NCBI GenBank assembly: GCA_012518795.1
Contig: JAAYRL010000013.1
Location: 1 to 41,044, forward strand
Length of the DNA stretch: 41,044 nucleotides
Source of the DNA: Clostridiaceae bacterium
Lineage (GTDB): Bacteria > Bacillota > Clostridia > Saccharofermentanales > DTU023
Reading direction: 5' to 3'
Positions 8,246 through 16,143 of the stretch are shown here, one piece after another. The position numbers and the translations under genes were made by a program. Below the pieces are notes generated by a model. The model was not told where the DNA came from. It saw only the letters and a program-made list of their open reading frames with translations, and did not search any database. The first letter of the stretch is position 1. Each line of letters opens with the position of its first letter.

Positions 8246-8680
8246 TTACGGTTGGCACTTGAACATTGCGGTTCCGGTGATTTTTAAAGCAATATCATCA
8301 TTTTGATTTTTAACTTCAAGATAAAAAGATACAGCACCGTATTTATTCTTCGATAAAATCTTTTTATCCGCAATTGTCACTACACCGTCTAAACGATCCA
8401 AAGGGTAGACAGGTTTGAGCCATTCTGCTGAATCAATTCTCATACCGGCAACCAAATGCTCGGCGTCGATTTTCATTTTGACCCATTCACCCCAGCAGGC
8501 ACTAATCGTGTGAAAACCGGAAGCAATTATACCGCCGAATCTGGATTTGGCAGCTTCTGCATGGTCAATGTGAAGTGGCCGCGGATCAAATTTTTTTGCA
8601 AAATCAATAATTTCCTGTTCAGTTAATTGGACTGTCGGTACTTGATATTGAGTTCCTATTTTATATTCTTCAAAATACAT
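8246..8680 (-). CDS. MaoC-family acyl dehydratase (hot-dog fold)
   Basis: Probable (R)-specific enoyl-CoA hydratase or related hot-dog enzyme of acyl-CoA metabolism. The family signature is present: an Asp-Pro-x-Pro-x-His stretch (FDPRPLHID) preceded by FAKK, then GGIIASGFHT, a conserved Gly-rich turn. I chose the ATG at 8680 (144 residues, MYFEEYKIG) over an upstream in-frame start at 8707, because GGGGT lies five bases before it and family members begin with this segment. It is followed by the CoA-transferase gene, and the two probably act on the same acyl-CoA pool. No further substrate evidence is visible. Confidence 0.85.
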   Translation of the reverse strand: MYFEEYKIGTQYQVPTVQLTEQEIIDFAKKFDPRPLHIDHAEAAKSRFGGIIASGFHTISACWGEWVKMKIDAEHLVAGMRIDSAEWLKPVYPLDRLDGVVTIADKKILSKNKYGAVSFYLEVKNQNDDIALKITGTAMFKCQP

Positions 8681-9201
8681 ATTTACCCCACTAAAAATCC
8701 ATCTCAAATTCTGTCAGACAATCGGATTATAATCTTGAAAGCCGGCTAATTATCTGGAGACTATACTATATATTTAAATTAAGCTTTTTTCAATCGGTTT
8801 TCTGTAATCTCCAATTAATAACAAAAACCTTTAATTGCAAAGTTAAGTTCCAGTCTAAAGAAAAATTCATGAATCTTAACTTTGCACTCTAGCATAACAA
8901 AAATTTAAAACACGATGAAATACTGAACAGTTATTGTAATTTCAAAATCTGTTAAAGAAAGTGTAACAGTTCAGAGTTATCGAAATTATCACTGAAGTCA
9001 CATTGAAATAATTATTGTAGTTATCAAGTGACAGATTTTAAGGTATACTAAATATATCTTAATTGAATATCGGTTATTATAGTTACATTTAACAAATCCA
9101 ATTTTTATATTTTTAAAATCATTTAATGTTATAATTTTCATTACGCTAAAAAATCATTGAATCATTATTAGATAATATTTAACTATATTAGGAGGCATTT
9201 A
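8681..9201. other. Long divergent intergenic region with hairpins and a promoter
   Basis: No gene is seen. TGCAAAGTTAAG (8836-8847) and CTTAACTTTGCA (8875-8886) form a perfect 12-bp stem with a 27-base loop. CTGAACAGTTA (8923-8933) and TAACAGTTCAG (8964-8974) form a second inverted repeat with one mismatch. A promoter for the plus-strand cassette lies at 9021-9049, and an AT-rich leader of about 150 bases precedes its first ATG. Confidence 0.55.
9021..9049 (+). promoter_or_regulatory. Putative sigma-A promoter of the protease/PIN cassette
   Basis: TTATCA (9021-9026), a 17-base spacer and TATACT (9044-9049) give a reasonable housekeeping promoter upstream of the 9202 gene. The flanking inverted repeat at 8923-8974 could be a binding site for a self-regulating product. 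Confidence 0.45.
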
Positions 9202-10347
9202 ATGACTAGAGTGAAAGTGAAACCGGAAATATATTTTTGGATGATATCTGAATCCCAAATTGCTCCACAAGATATTGAAATAAAATTTGATAAGCTTGAT
9301 CAATGGATTTCTGGTGAGTTAGACCCAACATTCAAGCAACTACAGTCTTTTACTAATTATTTAAAGATTCCTTTTGGTTATGCTTTTTTAGAAGAACCTC
9401 CCCAAGAAGATATTATAGAGTCTGAATTCAGGACATTGAAAAATGTGATGCCTGTAATAAGCAAAAATTTAAAAGACGTTATTTCTGATATGAGCTATAA
9501 ACAAGGATGGCTTAGCGAACATAGACAAAAAAATGGATGGGAACCGTTGTTTGAAAATATTTTATTAGAAACAGATTCAAAAGATATTATCAAAATAGCT
9601 CAACAAATTAAAGACGATCTGAATTTGTCAAAGGATTGGTTTGAGAATAACAAAAACCCTAAAGAAGCATATAATTATTTGAGACAAGTGCTTGAAACAA
9701 AAGGTTTTATTGTAATGCAAAGTGGAGTTGTCGGCAATTACAAGAGGCGCGTTTTAAATATATCTGAATTTCGAGGTTTTGCACTATATGATGATTTTGC
9801 ACCTTTAATATTTGTGAATAGTAAGGATAGCGACAAAGGTAAAATATTTACTTTAATCCATGAGGCAGTTCATCTTTTTTACAAAAATGATGATGTGATT
9901 GTAGAAGATAGTGTTTTAAAAAATGCTAATGAAACAACTATAAATCGGATTACTGCTGAGATATTAATGCCTAAAGAAATAATTTTAGAGCAATGGGAAT
10001 ATGCTGGAGATCTTAATTCTCAAGTTAACAATATTAACAAAATAAGCAATAGGATTTTTGTTAGTTCTATTAGTTTATCGATTCGACTTTTACAATTAGG
10101 CTTAATCAACAATGAAGTTGTCAACGAGATTCAAAGTCAAACAAGTTTAAATTTACAGAAAAAATCTAAACAAAACAAAGGAAATTTCTGGCATGATTAT
10201 TTTGCAAAATATAGCCAAAGTTTCATTCAAGAGGTAATTGCAGCAACTGAAGGAGGTACAATTACTCATTCCGATGCATTCCAATTATTAGATGTTAAAG
10301 CTAAAAACTATGAAATAGTGAAAGAAAGAGCGATTCAATATGTGTAA
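9202..10347 (+). CDS. ImmA/IrrE-family metallo-endopeptidase (COG2856-like)
   Basis: Predicted zinc-dependent peptidase of the ImmA/IrrE type, which cleaves repressor-like proteins in phage, mobile-element and stress switches. The zinc motif HEAVH is at 220-224 (sequence LIHEAVHLF), and a third ligand is probable at E253 in the downstream AEILMP. The N-terminal 65 residues are helical and resemble the short Xre-like start of this subfamily. The C-terminal part after about residue 300 is an extra helical region. AGGAGG precedes the ATG. The gene overlaps the downstream PIN-domain gene by 8 bases, a hallmark of a coupled two-gene cassette. In such pairs the protease gene is usually regarded as the antitoxin or regulator. 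The target cannot be told from the sequence. Confidence 0.88.
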   Translation: MTRVKVKPEIYFWMISESQIAPQDIEIKFDKLDQWISGELDPTFKQLQSFTNYLKIPFGYAFLEEPPQEDIIESEFRTLKNVMPVISKNLKDVISDMSYKQGWLSEHRQKNGWEPLFENILLETDSKDIIKIAQQIKDDLNLSKDWFENNKNPKEAYNYLRQVLETKGFIVMQSGVVGNYKRRVLNISEFRGFALYDDFAPLIFVNSKDSDKGKIFTLIHEAVHLFYKNDDVIVEDSVLKNANETTINRITAEILMPKEIILEQWEYAGDLNSQVNNINKISNRIFVSSISLSIRLLQLGLINNEVVNEIQSQTSLNLQKKSKQNKGNFWHDYFAKYSQSFIQEVIAATEGGTITHSDAFQLLDVKAKNYEIVKERAIQYV

Positions 10348-10831
10348 TAAATATTTGTTAGATTCAAATATATTTATTACCGCATTTAGGCAACACTATC
10401 CTATAGATTTGATGCCAGCATTTTGGGAAAAAATGAAGACAGATATTGCTCCAAAATCAATAATTATTTCTGCCGTTTATAAAGAATTAAAAGATGGTCA
10501 AGATGCTTTGTTTGATTGGATTTGTCAAAACGAGAATTTTTTTACTGTTTTGGGAGATCCACCACTTGAGGTGATAGAATCATTTAAAATAATAATCAAC
10601 TATGTTGAAAAAAACAAACAATATAACAGAGCAGCAAAAGATGTTTTTGCAAAAGTGGCTGATCCTTGGCTTTGCGCTTATGGAATGACTTTTGACTATT
10701 GTATTGTTACGTATGAAATTTACGAACCAAGATCAAAAAAGAAAATTCAAATTCCTAATATCTGTAAAGAATTTAACATCAAATATTTAGACATGATTGA
10801 TTTTCTTAGAGAAATAAAGTTCAAAATTTAA
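10340..10831 (+). CDS. DUF4411-family PIN-domain protein (probable RNase toxin)
   Basis: Small cytoplasmic protein with a PIN nuclease core, likely a metal-dependent RNase. The acidic residues expected in the active site are visible: D8 in LLDSNIFI, E49 in VYKEL, D108 in ADPWL and an acidic residue near E126 in VTYEI. ADPWLCAYG and VTYE are typical of the DUF4411 branch. The length of 163 is normal. Its ATG lies within the end of the metalloprotease gene (8-base overlap), so translation is probably coupled and stoichiometry controlled. Family knowledge links such PIN genes with ImmA/IrrE neighbours as toxin-antitoxin pairs; toxicity here is inferred. Confidence 0.85.
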   Translation: MCNKYLLDSNIFITAFRQHYPIDLMPAFWEKMKTDIAPKSIIISAVYKELKDGQDALFDWICQNENFFTVLGDPPLEVIESFKIIINYVEKNKQYNRAAKDVFAKVADPWLCAYGMTFDYCIVTYEIYEPRSKKKIQIPNICKEFNIKYLDMIDFLREIKFKI

Positions 10832-10874
10832 CTAAATCAAAAATCGGAGCTTAGTAATTAGAAACTTTGAGACA

Positions 10875-10909
10875 ATCCCCTTAATTGCTACTATAACGAT
10901 CTAGGGGAT
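10875..10909. terminator. Possible bidirectional terminator between convergent genes
   Basis: ATCCCCT (10875-10881) and AGGGGAT (10903-10909) can pair around a 21-base loop, between the end of the PIN gene and the end of the MFS gene. There is no strong T-tract on either side, so the call is tentative. Confidence 0.35.
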
Positions 10910-10943
10910 CAGCTTTAAATTTCAAGCTTTTAGGCAACCCCCA

Positions 10944-12290
10944 TTATGCTTTGTTGTCTGTTAAGCTGGTGCAACTGATGCAGAATAGTGCTATAGCAAA
11001 TACAATCGGAGTATAAATAAACAGCGTTGCATAATTTTGGGTCAAGTCACGAATAAAGCCGAAAACAATCGGACTGAAAATACTTGCACTGAATGAAAAG
11101 AAATAGTAATAGCCTGTGTAAGTACCAATTTCAGCTTTTGTTCCGATTTCCAGAACCATCGGTAATGAGTTGATATTGACTAAAGCCCAGAAAAACCCGC
11201 CGATCAATAGCAGAATACGCAAAGCTGTCAGATTCATCAGAAATAGTATTGGGATAAAAACAATAACTAAACCGGTTAAACCGATCATGATACTTTTGCG
11301 GCGTCCGATTTTGGTTGCAATGAAACCGGCCGGTATTGCAAAGGCAACGAACGATACGGAGAAGAAAGCTAAAAGCATTGCTGCTGAACCTTCAGGTACA
11401 CCTAAATTTTCTACGGCAAAGGTGGTGAAAAATGTTTCAACTGCATTGAAGCCGCAAAACCAGAAGAATATTGCAAAAAGCAGATAAACTAAATTGCGTC
11501 TTTGCTTTGCAGGTAAATTTTTAAAAGCACTTAAACTGATCGACTTTTTATCATCTTCTTTTTTGTCAGTAGAGGTAAAAGGAGACTTTGCAACCGGTTC
11601 TTTGACAAACATAAATAAAGTTAAGACCGCTAAAAACATGACGATACTGCCCATGCCGAAAGTTGCCGAACGACCATAACTGTTGGCAATTTTTCCGCCA
11701 ATCAAAAATGCGATAATACTGGCAACTCCGCCCATTAAATTAATTACACCGTTGGCTTTGGACCAATGCTGACTTGGAGTTAAATCAGGCATTAATGCGA
11801 CAATAGGTGCTCGCCAGACAGACATTCCGAAGTTGAAAATGATAACTATAAGCATCAAGCTGAAGAGTGTTGGCATCTGCGGAATGAAAAAGAATAAAAC
11901 AGCGCAAAGCGGTGCCGCAATCATAATGAATGGCATACGTTTACCGAATCTGGTTTGAGTTCGATCGCTTAATGAGCCGAACAGAGGTTGAAAGATAACG
12001 CCGAAAGCATTGTCAATAGTCATGATCAAACCGATCAACGTAGAAGATGTGATAAAGTCTTTCAAAATTAAAGGTACAAAACTATTATATAGTGACCAGA
12101 GTAATGATGAGGCAAAAAACCCGGTTCCGATGAGAAAAGTTTTGCCATAATTTAATTTTGAAGAACCATTTGCTTGTTTATTATTTGCTTGTTTATCATT
12201 TGCTTGTTTATCATTTGCTTGCTTATTATTTGCTTGCTTATTATTTGATTGCTTATTACTTGTTTGTTTTTTATCTGAAAAATTATCCAT
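10944..12290 (-). CDS. MFS transporter, SLC45/GPH-like sugar:cation symporter
   Basis: Twelve-helix secondary transporter of the plasma membrane, likely for a sugar or glycoside. The loop motif GSLSDRTQTRFGKRMP after the second helix is the signature of SLC45/GPH-type symporters, and a related motif (ATKIGRRKS) appears in the second half. I start at ATG 12290 because AGGAGA lies five bases upstream; an in-frame TTG seven codons earlier has no such site. The N-terminus is odd: about 40 residues of Asn/Lys/Gln/Ala repeats (NKQAN type) precede the first helix. A glycerophosphodiesterase gene lies 69 bases upstream on the same strand, so they may share a transcript. The substrate is unknown. Confidence 0.85.
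   Translation of the reverse strand: MDNFSDKKQTSNKQSNNKQANNKQANDKQANDKQANNKQANGSSKLNYGKTFLIGTGFFASSLLWSLYNSFVPLILKDFITSSTLIGLIMTIDNAFGVIFQPLFGSLSDRTQTRFGKRMPFIMIAAPLCAVLFFFIPQMPTLFSLMLIVIIFNFGMSVWRAPIVALMPDLTPSQHWSKANGVINLMGGVASIIAFLIGGKIANSYGRSATFGMGSIVMFLAVLTLFMFVKEPVAKSPFTSTDKKEDDKKSISLSAFKNLPAKQRRNLVYLLFAIFFWFCGFNAVETFFTTFAVENLGVPEGSAAMLLAFFSVSFVAFAIPAGFIATKIGRRKSIMIGLTGLVIVFIPILFLMNLTALRILLLIGGFFWALVNINSLPMVLEIGTKAEIGTYTGYYYFFSFSASIFSPIVFGFIRDLTQNYATLFIYTPIVFAIALFCISCTSLTDNKA
12170..12270 (-). repeat. 15-bp tandem repeat encoding NKQAN/DKQAN at the MFS N-terminus
   Basis: About seven imperfect copies of a 15-base unit (plus-strand form tgcttgtttattatt) encode the pentapeptide Asn/Asp-Lys-Gln-Ala-Asn. 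Units are in frame, so gain or loss of a unit changes only the length of the cytosolic tail. Confidence 0.85.
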
Positions 12291-12359
12291 ATTGTCTCCT
12301 CTAATTTCCAAATCTAAAATATACCCTTAATGTACTTATTTAGCTATTAAATTTGCAAA

Positions 12360-13094
12360 TCATCCATTGATTTTTTCTCTAATTTCTAAGGCGGTTTTAG
12401 GATCATTGGTAATTAAACCGTCAACTCCTAATGTTATTATCTGCCCCATTTGCTGCGGATCATCTACGGTCCAAGGTCTGACCATAACTTTTTTCTTGTG
12501 ACAATGTTTTACATAGTTCGGTATGATCAAATTAGGAAAGAAAGGATGTAAACCGTGGACACGAAATTTTTTGGCATATTTCCATGGTTTGTATAAACCT
12601 TCCATATAAAGAAAAGCCAATTCGGCTGTTGTACCTAACAAACGAAACTTCATGATGGAATAATGATTAAAAGAAGAAAATATAATTCTTTCTTCCAGAT
12701 CAAATTCACGTACCAAATCCAAAACATCCTCTTCTAATTCAGGATACAAAACTTGAGCATTTTTTAATTCAATATTCAGGAGAATATCTTTTTCTTTAAC
12801 TAAATCTAATACTTCTGTCAACAGAGGAATGTAGGAATTGCGACCGTTATTCATAAAGGATGCTGCATTGAGCGATTTGATCCGGTCATACGAAGTATCC
12901 TTGATTTCTAAATCCACATTGGTCACCCTTTGCAGATTCTCATCATGTGTCACAATGATTTTTCCGTCTTGAGTTTTCTGAATGTCTAATTCAAGTCCTT
13001 CAACATTTAAGTCTAATGCCGACTGAAAAGCATCCATGGTATTTTCCGGTTCAAGAATAGCATTTCCTCGATGGGCGAATATTTTTGTTTTCAT
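12360..13094 (-). CDS. Glycerophosphodiester phosphodiesterase (GDPD)
   Basis: Metal-dependent enzyme that hydrolyses glycerophosphodiesters to sn-glycerol 3-phosphate and an alcohol, or trims teichoic acid or lipid-derived diesters. The conserved GDPD residues are all present: AHRG with H8-R9, EPENT (15-19), GLELDIQ with E35 and D37, and THDE with H50. There is no signal peptide or membrane segment, so the enzyme is cytoplasmic. The length of 244 is typical of the short bacterial type. GAGGT lies six bases before the ATG. Its 3' neighbour is the MFS symporter, and it may feed glycerol 3-phosphate to central metabolism. The preceding region (13095-13346) is AT-rich with a 15-bp direct repeat. 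Confidence 0.93.
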   Translation of the reverse strand: MKTKIFAHRGNAILEPENTMDAFQSALDLNVEGLELDIQKTQDGKIIVTHDENLQRVTNVDLEIKDTSYDRIKSLNAASFMNNGRNSYIPLLTEVLDLVKEKDILLNIELKNAQVLYPELEEDVLDLVREFDLEERIIFSSFNHYSIMKFRLLGTTAELAFLYMEGLYKPWKYAKKFRVHGLHPFFPNLIIPNYVKHCHKKKVMVRPWTVDDPQQMGQIITLGVDGLITNDPKTALEIREKING

Positions 13095-13249
13095 GTCTAC
13101 CTCTTTTAGATTAATTTTTTATTAAGCTTAGCACAAATTTACCTTTAAAAAGAAAAGACTTTGTAAGGTTTAATGTTTTTAGAGTGTTTTCTGTTAAAAT
13201 ATAAAGCAAATCCGGAGTATTCAATTATTGTAATACCAATTAAATATAC

Positions 13250-13298
13250 AGTATAAAAATTATTTAAAGCAAAGTAATTATAAAGTATAAAAATTATT
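13250..13298. repeat. 15-bp direct repeat in the 13095-13346 gap
   Basis: AGTATAAAAATTATT occurs at 13250-13264 and again at 13284-13298. It lies upstream of the zinc-ribbon gene and could be a regulatory or AT-rich slippage repeat; nothing else is evident in this gap. Confidence 0.6.
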
Positions 13299-13346
13299 GA
13301 AATTATAAATCAAATATCAAAGATTAACTTAAGCGAGGTATTTTTT

Positions 13347-14123
13347 ATGAAAAAATGTACACGGTGTGGTGCGATTATTATAGAAAATGAAAGATTCTGT
13401 GGTAATTGCGGTAACAATCTAACGGAACCCGGTGCAATTATAGATGAGAGAATAGATGAAGATACACTAGAAAACGAAAACTATATTGAATTTGAAGATT
13501 CTGACCCTGATGCTTTTGTTTCACACGAGTCTGTTGAAGATGAGATAAATTCTTATGTTAGGGAATCCGATCAAGAAGCTTTTATATCACAAGAGTATGA
13601 ACCACAAGTATATACACATAAATCAAATGTACATTCCGGTTATCAATCAGAGCCATTAAATCAACATTATGAACCGCAACAAAATTATGAACCGCAACAA
13701 GATTATGAACCGCAACAAGATTATGAACCACAACAAGATTATGAATCACAACAAGATTATGAATCACAATATACAGACCGGAATTATCAACAGGATTCGA
13801 CATCTTACTCATATTCTTCAGTTTATAGCTCAGATGCGGATTATTCGACCTCGCCGAAGAGATTTGATGAAAGCTCATTGCCGGAAAAATACAAACCGAT
13901 TTCTACCTGGGCTTATTTTGGATATGCTCTTTTGTTCATTATTCCGCTAGCCGGCTTAATTCTGGCAATTGTTTTTGCAGTCAGCGACAAAAACATCAAT
14001 CGCAGAAATTTTGCCCGTTCTGTGATTATTTTGTATGTTATCGGTTTGATCTTTGCAGTAGTTGGATTTTTCATTTTAAAAGATATTATTTATTCTTTAC
14101 TCAGAATTCTTTCTATGCTTTAA
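13347..14123 (+). CDS. Zinc-ribbon membrane protein with Gln/Asp/Tyr repeat linker
   Basis: Predicted membrane protein with an N-terminal zinc ribbon (CTRCG at 4-8 and CGNCG at 19-23, four Cys for one zinc). An acidic region follows. Then comes a low-complexity stretch (about residues 109-145) of six-residue YEPQQD-like repeats, and two hydrophobic segments near the C-terminus (about 187-213 and 225-255). The zinc-ribbon plus C-terminal membrane helices layout is common in Firmicute proteins of unknown role. GAGG lies seven bases before the ATG. It stands alone on the plus strand between minus-strand genes. The linker repeats are an 18-base tandem array that could vary in length. No catalytic residues are visible, so no function is assigned. 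Confidence 0.8.
   Translation: MKKCTRCGAIIIENERFCGNCGNNLTEPGAIIDERIDEDTLENENYIEFEDSDPDAFVSHESVEDEINSYVRESDQEAFISQEYEPQVYTHKSNVHSGYQSEPLNQHYEPQQNYEPQQDYEPQQDYEPQQDYESQQDYESQYTDRNYQQDSTSYSYSSVYSSDADYSTSPKRFDESSLPEKYKPISTWAYFGYALLFIIPLAGLILAIVFAVSDKNINRRNFARSVIILYVIGLIFAVVGFFILKDIIYSLLRILSML
13671..13770 (+). repeat. 18-bp in-frame tandem repeat (QQDYEP)
   Basis: About five and a half copies of an 18-base unit (consensus gaaccgcaacaagattat) lie inside the zinc-ribbon protein gene. Later copies read gaatca instead of gaaccg, showing drift along the array. Confidence 0.9.
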
Positions 14124-14211
14124 ATCTTTGAATTGAGTTTCGCAATTTTATTTAAATCTTTATTATTTTATGTAAGTAAATTGTAAATATGCTTTAGTAT
14201 TTTCAATTGAT

Positions 14212-15590
14212 CTAAATGATTGCCATATCTTTCCATTTGCCGCGACGGTAGAAGATATAGGTAATAATTGCACCGCAAACCCAAGCTGTGAGCAAAGCTA
14301 CATTTTGCATATAGGGGGAACCGTTAGGCCATTGCGGAGATCTTGTCAGATAGGTTAATAAATAAGCCAGAGGGACACGTAAGAAAACCGTGACAAATAA
14401 GGTGATCCACATCGGAGTCATTGTATCGCCTGCACCTCGCATAACACCGCCCAAAGCCATGGTTTGAGAGATAGCGATGTAGCCGACAATTAAGATCAAC
14501 ATCATATTGTAACCGAGATCAATGACTTCATTATTGGTTGAAAAGAGTCCTAATAACTGGTGTCCGAAAATTAACAGGATCATCGATAGAACAAACGAAA
14601 CCCCGAGTGCCAAAAGCGAAACGGTCTTGCTGCCGCGTCTTACCCGTTCGAGGTTTTTTGCCCCGACATTCTGACCGGTAAATGTTGTGGCTGCCATCCC
14701 GAAAGTTTGATTAGGCATCATTGCAAATCCGTCAAGACGTATTACAGCAGTATTGGCCTCAACTACCATTGTCCCCATGCGATTGGTCAGATTTTGTACC
14801 ATGATCATCGCTAAGGAAAACAATCCTTGAGTAATACCGGCAGGTAAGCCTAAGAGTAATAACTCTTTGATAAATTTCAAATCAGGTTTGAGATCATCTC
14901 TTTGCAAACGATTAATACGCGGACTGCGATAAATTTTACTGAGAACGAGCATTGCAGAAATTGCTTGCGAAATAATTGTCGCCCAAGCTGCTCCGGCAAC
15001 TCCCCAATCAAATTCCCAAACAAAAAGCATGTCTAATAAAGTATTCAATGCGGTTGAGACCAGCAAATAAAGTAGCGGAGTTACTGAATCCCCAACACCG
15101 CGCAATATTCCTGAGCCAATATTAAAATAAGCTAAACCCAGAAAACCGAGGAATGAAATTTGCAAATATGAGGTAGACATATCAATGATGTCAGAAGGTG
15201 TATTAATCAAATTTAGAATCGGTTTAGAGAGAGGAATTGCAATCGAAACTAAAACGATGGTTGCGAACAAAATTAAAAGCAAAGTATTACCGACCGTTTT
15301 GGTTAGGTATTTTTGATTTTTAGCTCCATAAAATTGCGCGACCATAACACCCGCACCGGTTGCAATTGCCATAAATAGAAGCAAACTGAAATTAATAATC
15401 GGAAAAGTTGCACCGATAGCTGCCAAACCGCCTGGAACAACCCGACCGACAATAATTGAATCTACAGTCGAATAGAGTTGTTGGGCAAAATTACCGATAA
15501 TCAAAGGAACTGAAAAGCGAATTAAACCGCTTAAAATATTGCCCTCAGTTAAATCTTGGGCAGAAAAAAAGATCGTAGTTTATTTATCAT
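14212..15590 (-). CDS. MATE-family efflux transporter, frameshifted near its N-terminus
   Basis: Twelve-helix cation-coupled multidrug exporter. The main frame (15579-14212) reads QDLTEGNILSGLIRFSVPL, then IIGNFAQQLYSTVDSIIVG, the standard MATE start, but has no ATG. The only suitable ATG (15588-15590) is in another frame and stops after 13 codons. The two frames meet at a run of seven T (plus-strand A at 15564-15570). One extra T would give MINKLRSFFSAQDLTEG and a normal protein of 459 residues. The run is phased as T TTT TTT in the ATG frame, so slippage could restore the frame. If translation began at the in-frame TTG at 15504, the first half-helix would be lost. The likely causes are a sequencing error, a true mutation or phase variation. 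The family call is certain; expression is not. Confidence 0.85.
15564..15570 (-). other. Homopolymer of seven T at the MATE frameshift
   Basis: On the coding (minus) strand, T7 lies between CGATC and CTGCCC. Frame is restored by one added T, or by a -1 slip on the T TTT TTT heptamer. This is the position to verify in reads. Confidence 0.8.
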
Positions 15591-15828
15591 GTTGATTATA
15601 ATGTCCTAAATAATGTGCTGAATTTATTCTTTGCCTATCCTGTTCCCATCTGATCCCTATTATTTGGTTATACCAGACACTCTCCATACCCGAAAGGCAG
15701 GTCGTTTTTTTACCTGCTACTTTAATCAGTATCTGACCGGTCCATTTCCGATAAAATGAAAAAGGAACCTCACGATGGTCATTTCTTGAATCGAAGTTAA
15801 TCTTTCGCCGGTTTCCGGGAAAAATAAA
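15580..15828 (-). pseudogene. 82-codon open frame directly after the stop of the Cys-rich protein gene
   Basis: Reading through the TAA at 15829-15831 in the same frame gives 82 further sense codons. They start FIFPGNRRK, continue FSFYRKWTGQILIKV and WYNQIIGIRWEQD, and end at TAA 15580-15582. There is no good start codon or ribosome site inside it. Its end overlaps the ATG of the MATE gene by 11 bases, which is an operon-like arrangement. It may be the detached C-terminal half of a gene that once ran from 16107 to 15580. A chance open frame is the alternative; I recognise no family. Confidence 0.35.
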
Positions 15829-16107
15829 TTAATAATCCGACTCTGTCGGAGAAAAAATACCGGTTATTCGCGAGTCTGTGTAGTAAGGCTCTTCCTCATC
15901 ATATCCGCGTTCAGCTTCATGTCCGCACCCGCCGCACCGATAATATTCTCTGTCGGTCAATCCGAGGTTTAAACAAGCATACCCGTAGTATGCGTGGTCA
16001 TGTGCCAAAGTACCGCACCGCGTACATCTTTTTATACAGCAACCTAAGCTTTCCCATCTATGGTCTCCACAACTCTTTATCTCGTCGTTTGGTTTAAAAA
16101 GTCCCAT
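15829..16107 (-). CDS. Small Cys-rich, zinc-ribbon-like protein, function unknown
   Basis: A 92-residue protein with eight cysteines (C13, C23, C24, C28, C31, C45, C58, C61), including CTRCG and CGGCG knuckles that could bind one or two zincs. Histidines at 15 and in the HDH segment may add ligands. The last 25 residues are acidic. There is no signal peptide or membrane segment. AGAGGTGAT lies six bases before the ATG, so the start is well supported. The frame remains open for 82 codons after its stop, so the gene may be truncated. It lies between the ABC exporter genes and the MATE gene on the same strand. I do not recognise its function. Confidence 0.7.
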   Translation of the reverse strand: MGLFKPNDEIKSCGDHRWESLGCCIKRCTRCGTLAHDHAYYGYACLNLGLTDREYYRCGGCGHEAERGYDEEEPYYTDSRITGIFSPTESDY

Positions 16108-16143
16108 AATATCACCTCTATCTCTTATCCAATCAAAGCTTGA

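Noticed and set aside
8681-8707. Longer MaoC start at 8707 (MRWIFSGVN extension)
   Set aside because: The internal ATG at 8680 has GGGGT at proper spacing and matches the family start.
9202-10831. Prophage repressor region
   Set aside because: ImmA/IrrE proteases often occur in phages, but no integrase, structural gene or attachment-site repeat is seen nearby.
12291-12311. Upstream TTG start for the MFS gene
   Set aside because: AGGAGA lies just before the ATG at 12290, whereas the TTG has no ribosome site.
13582-13950. Open frames in other frames across the QQDYEP array (both strands)
   Set aside because: They exist only because the 18-base repeat is free of stops in several frames; composition (HNL/NRNKIM repeats) is not protein-like.
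15697-15717. Terminator hairpin (GCAGGT / ACCTGC)
   Set aside because: The T-run is in the loop rather than after the stem, and the segment lies inside the open extension frame; no clear terminator function.
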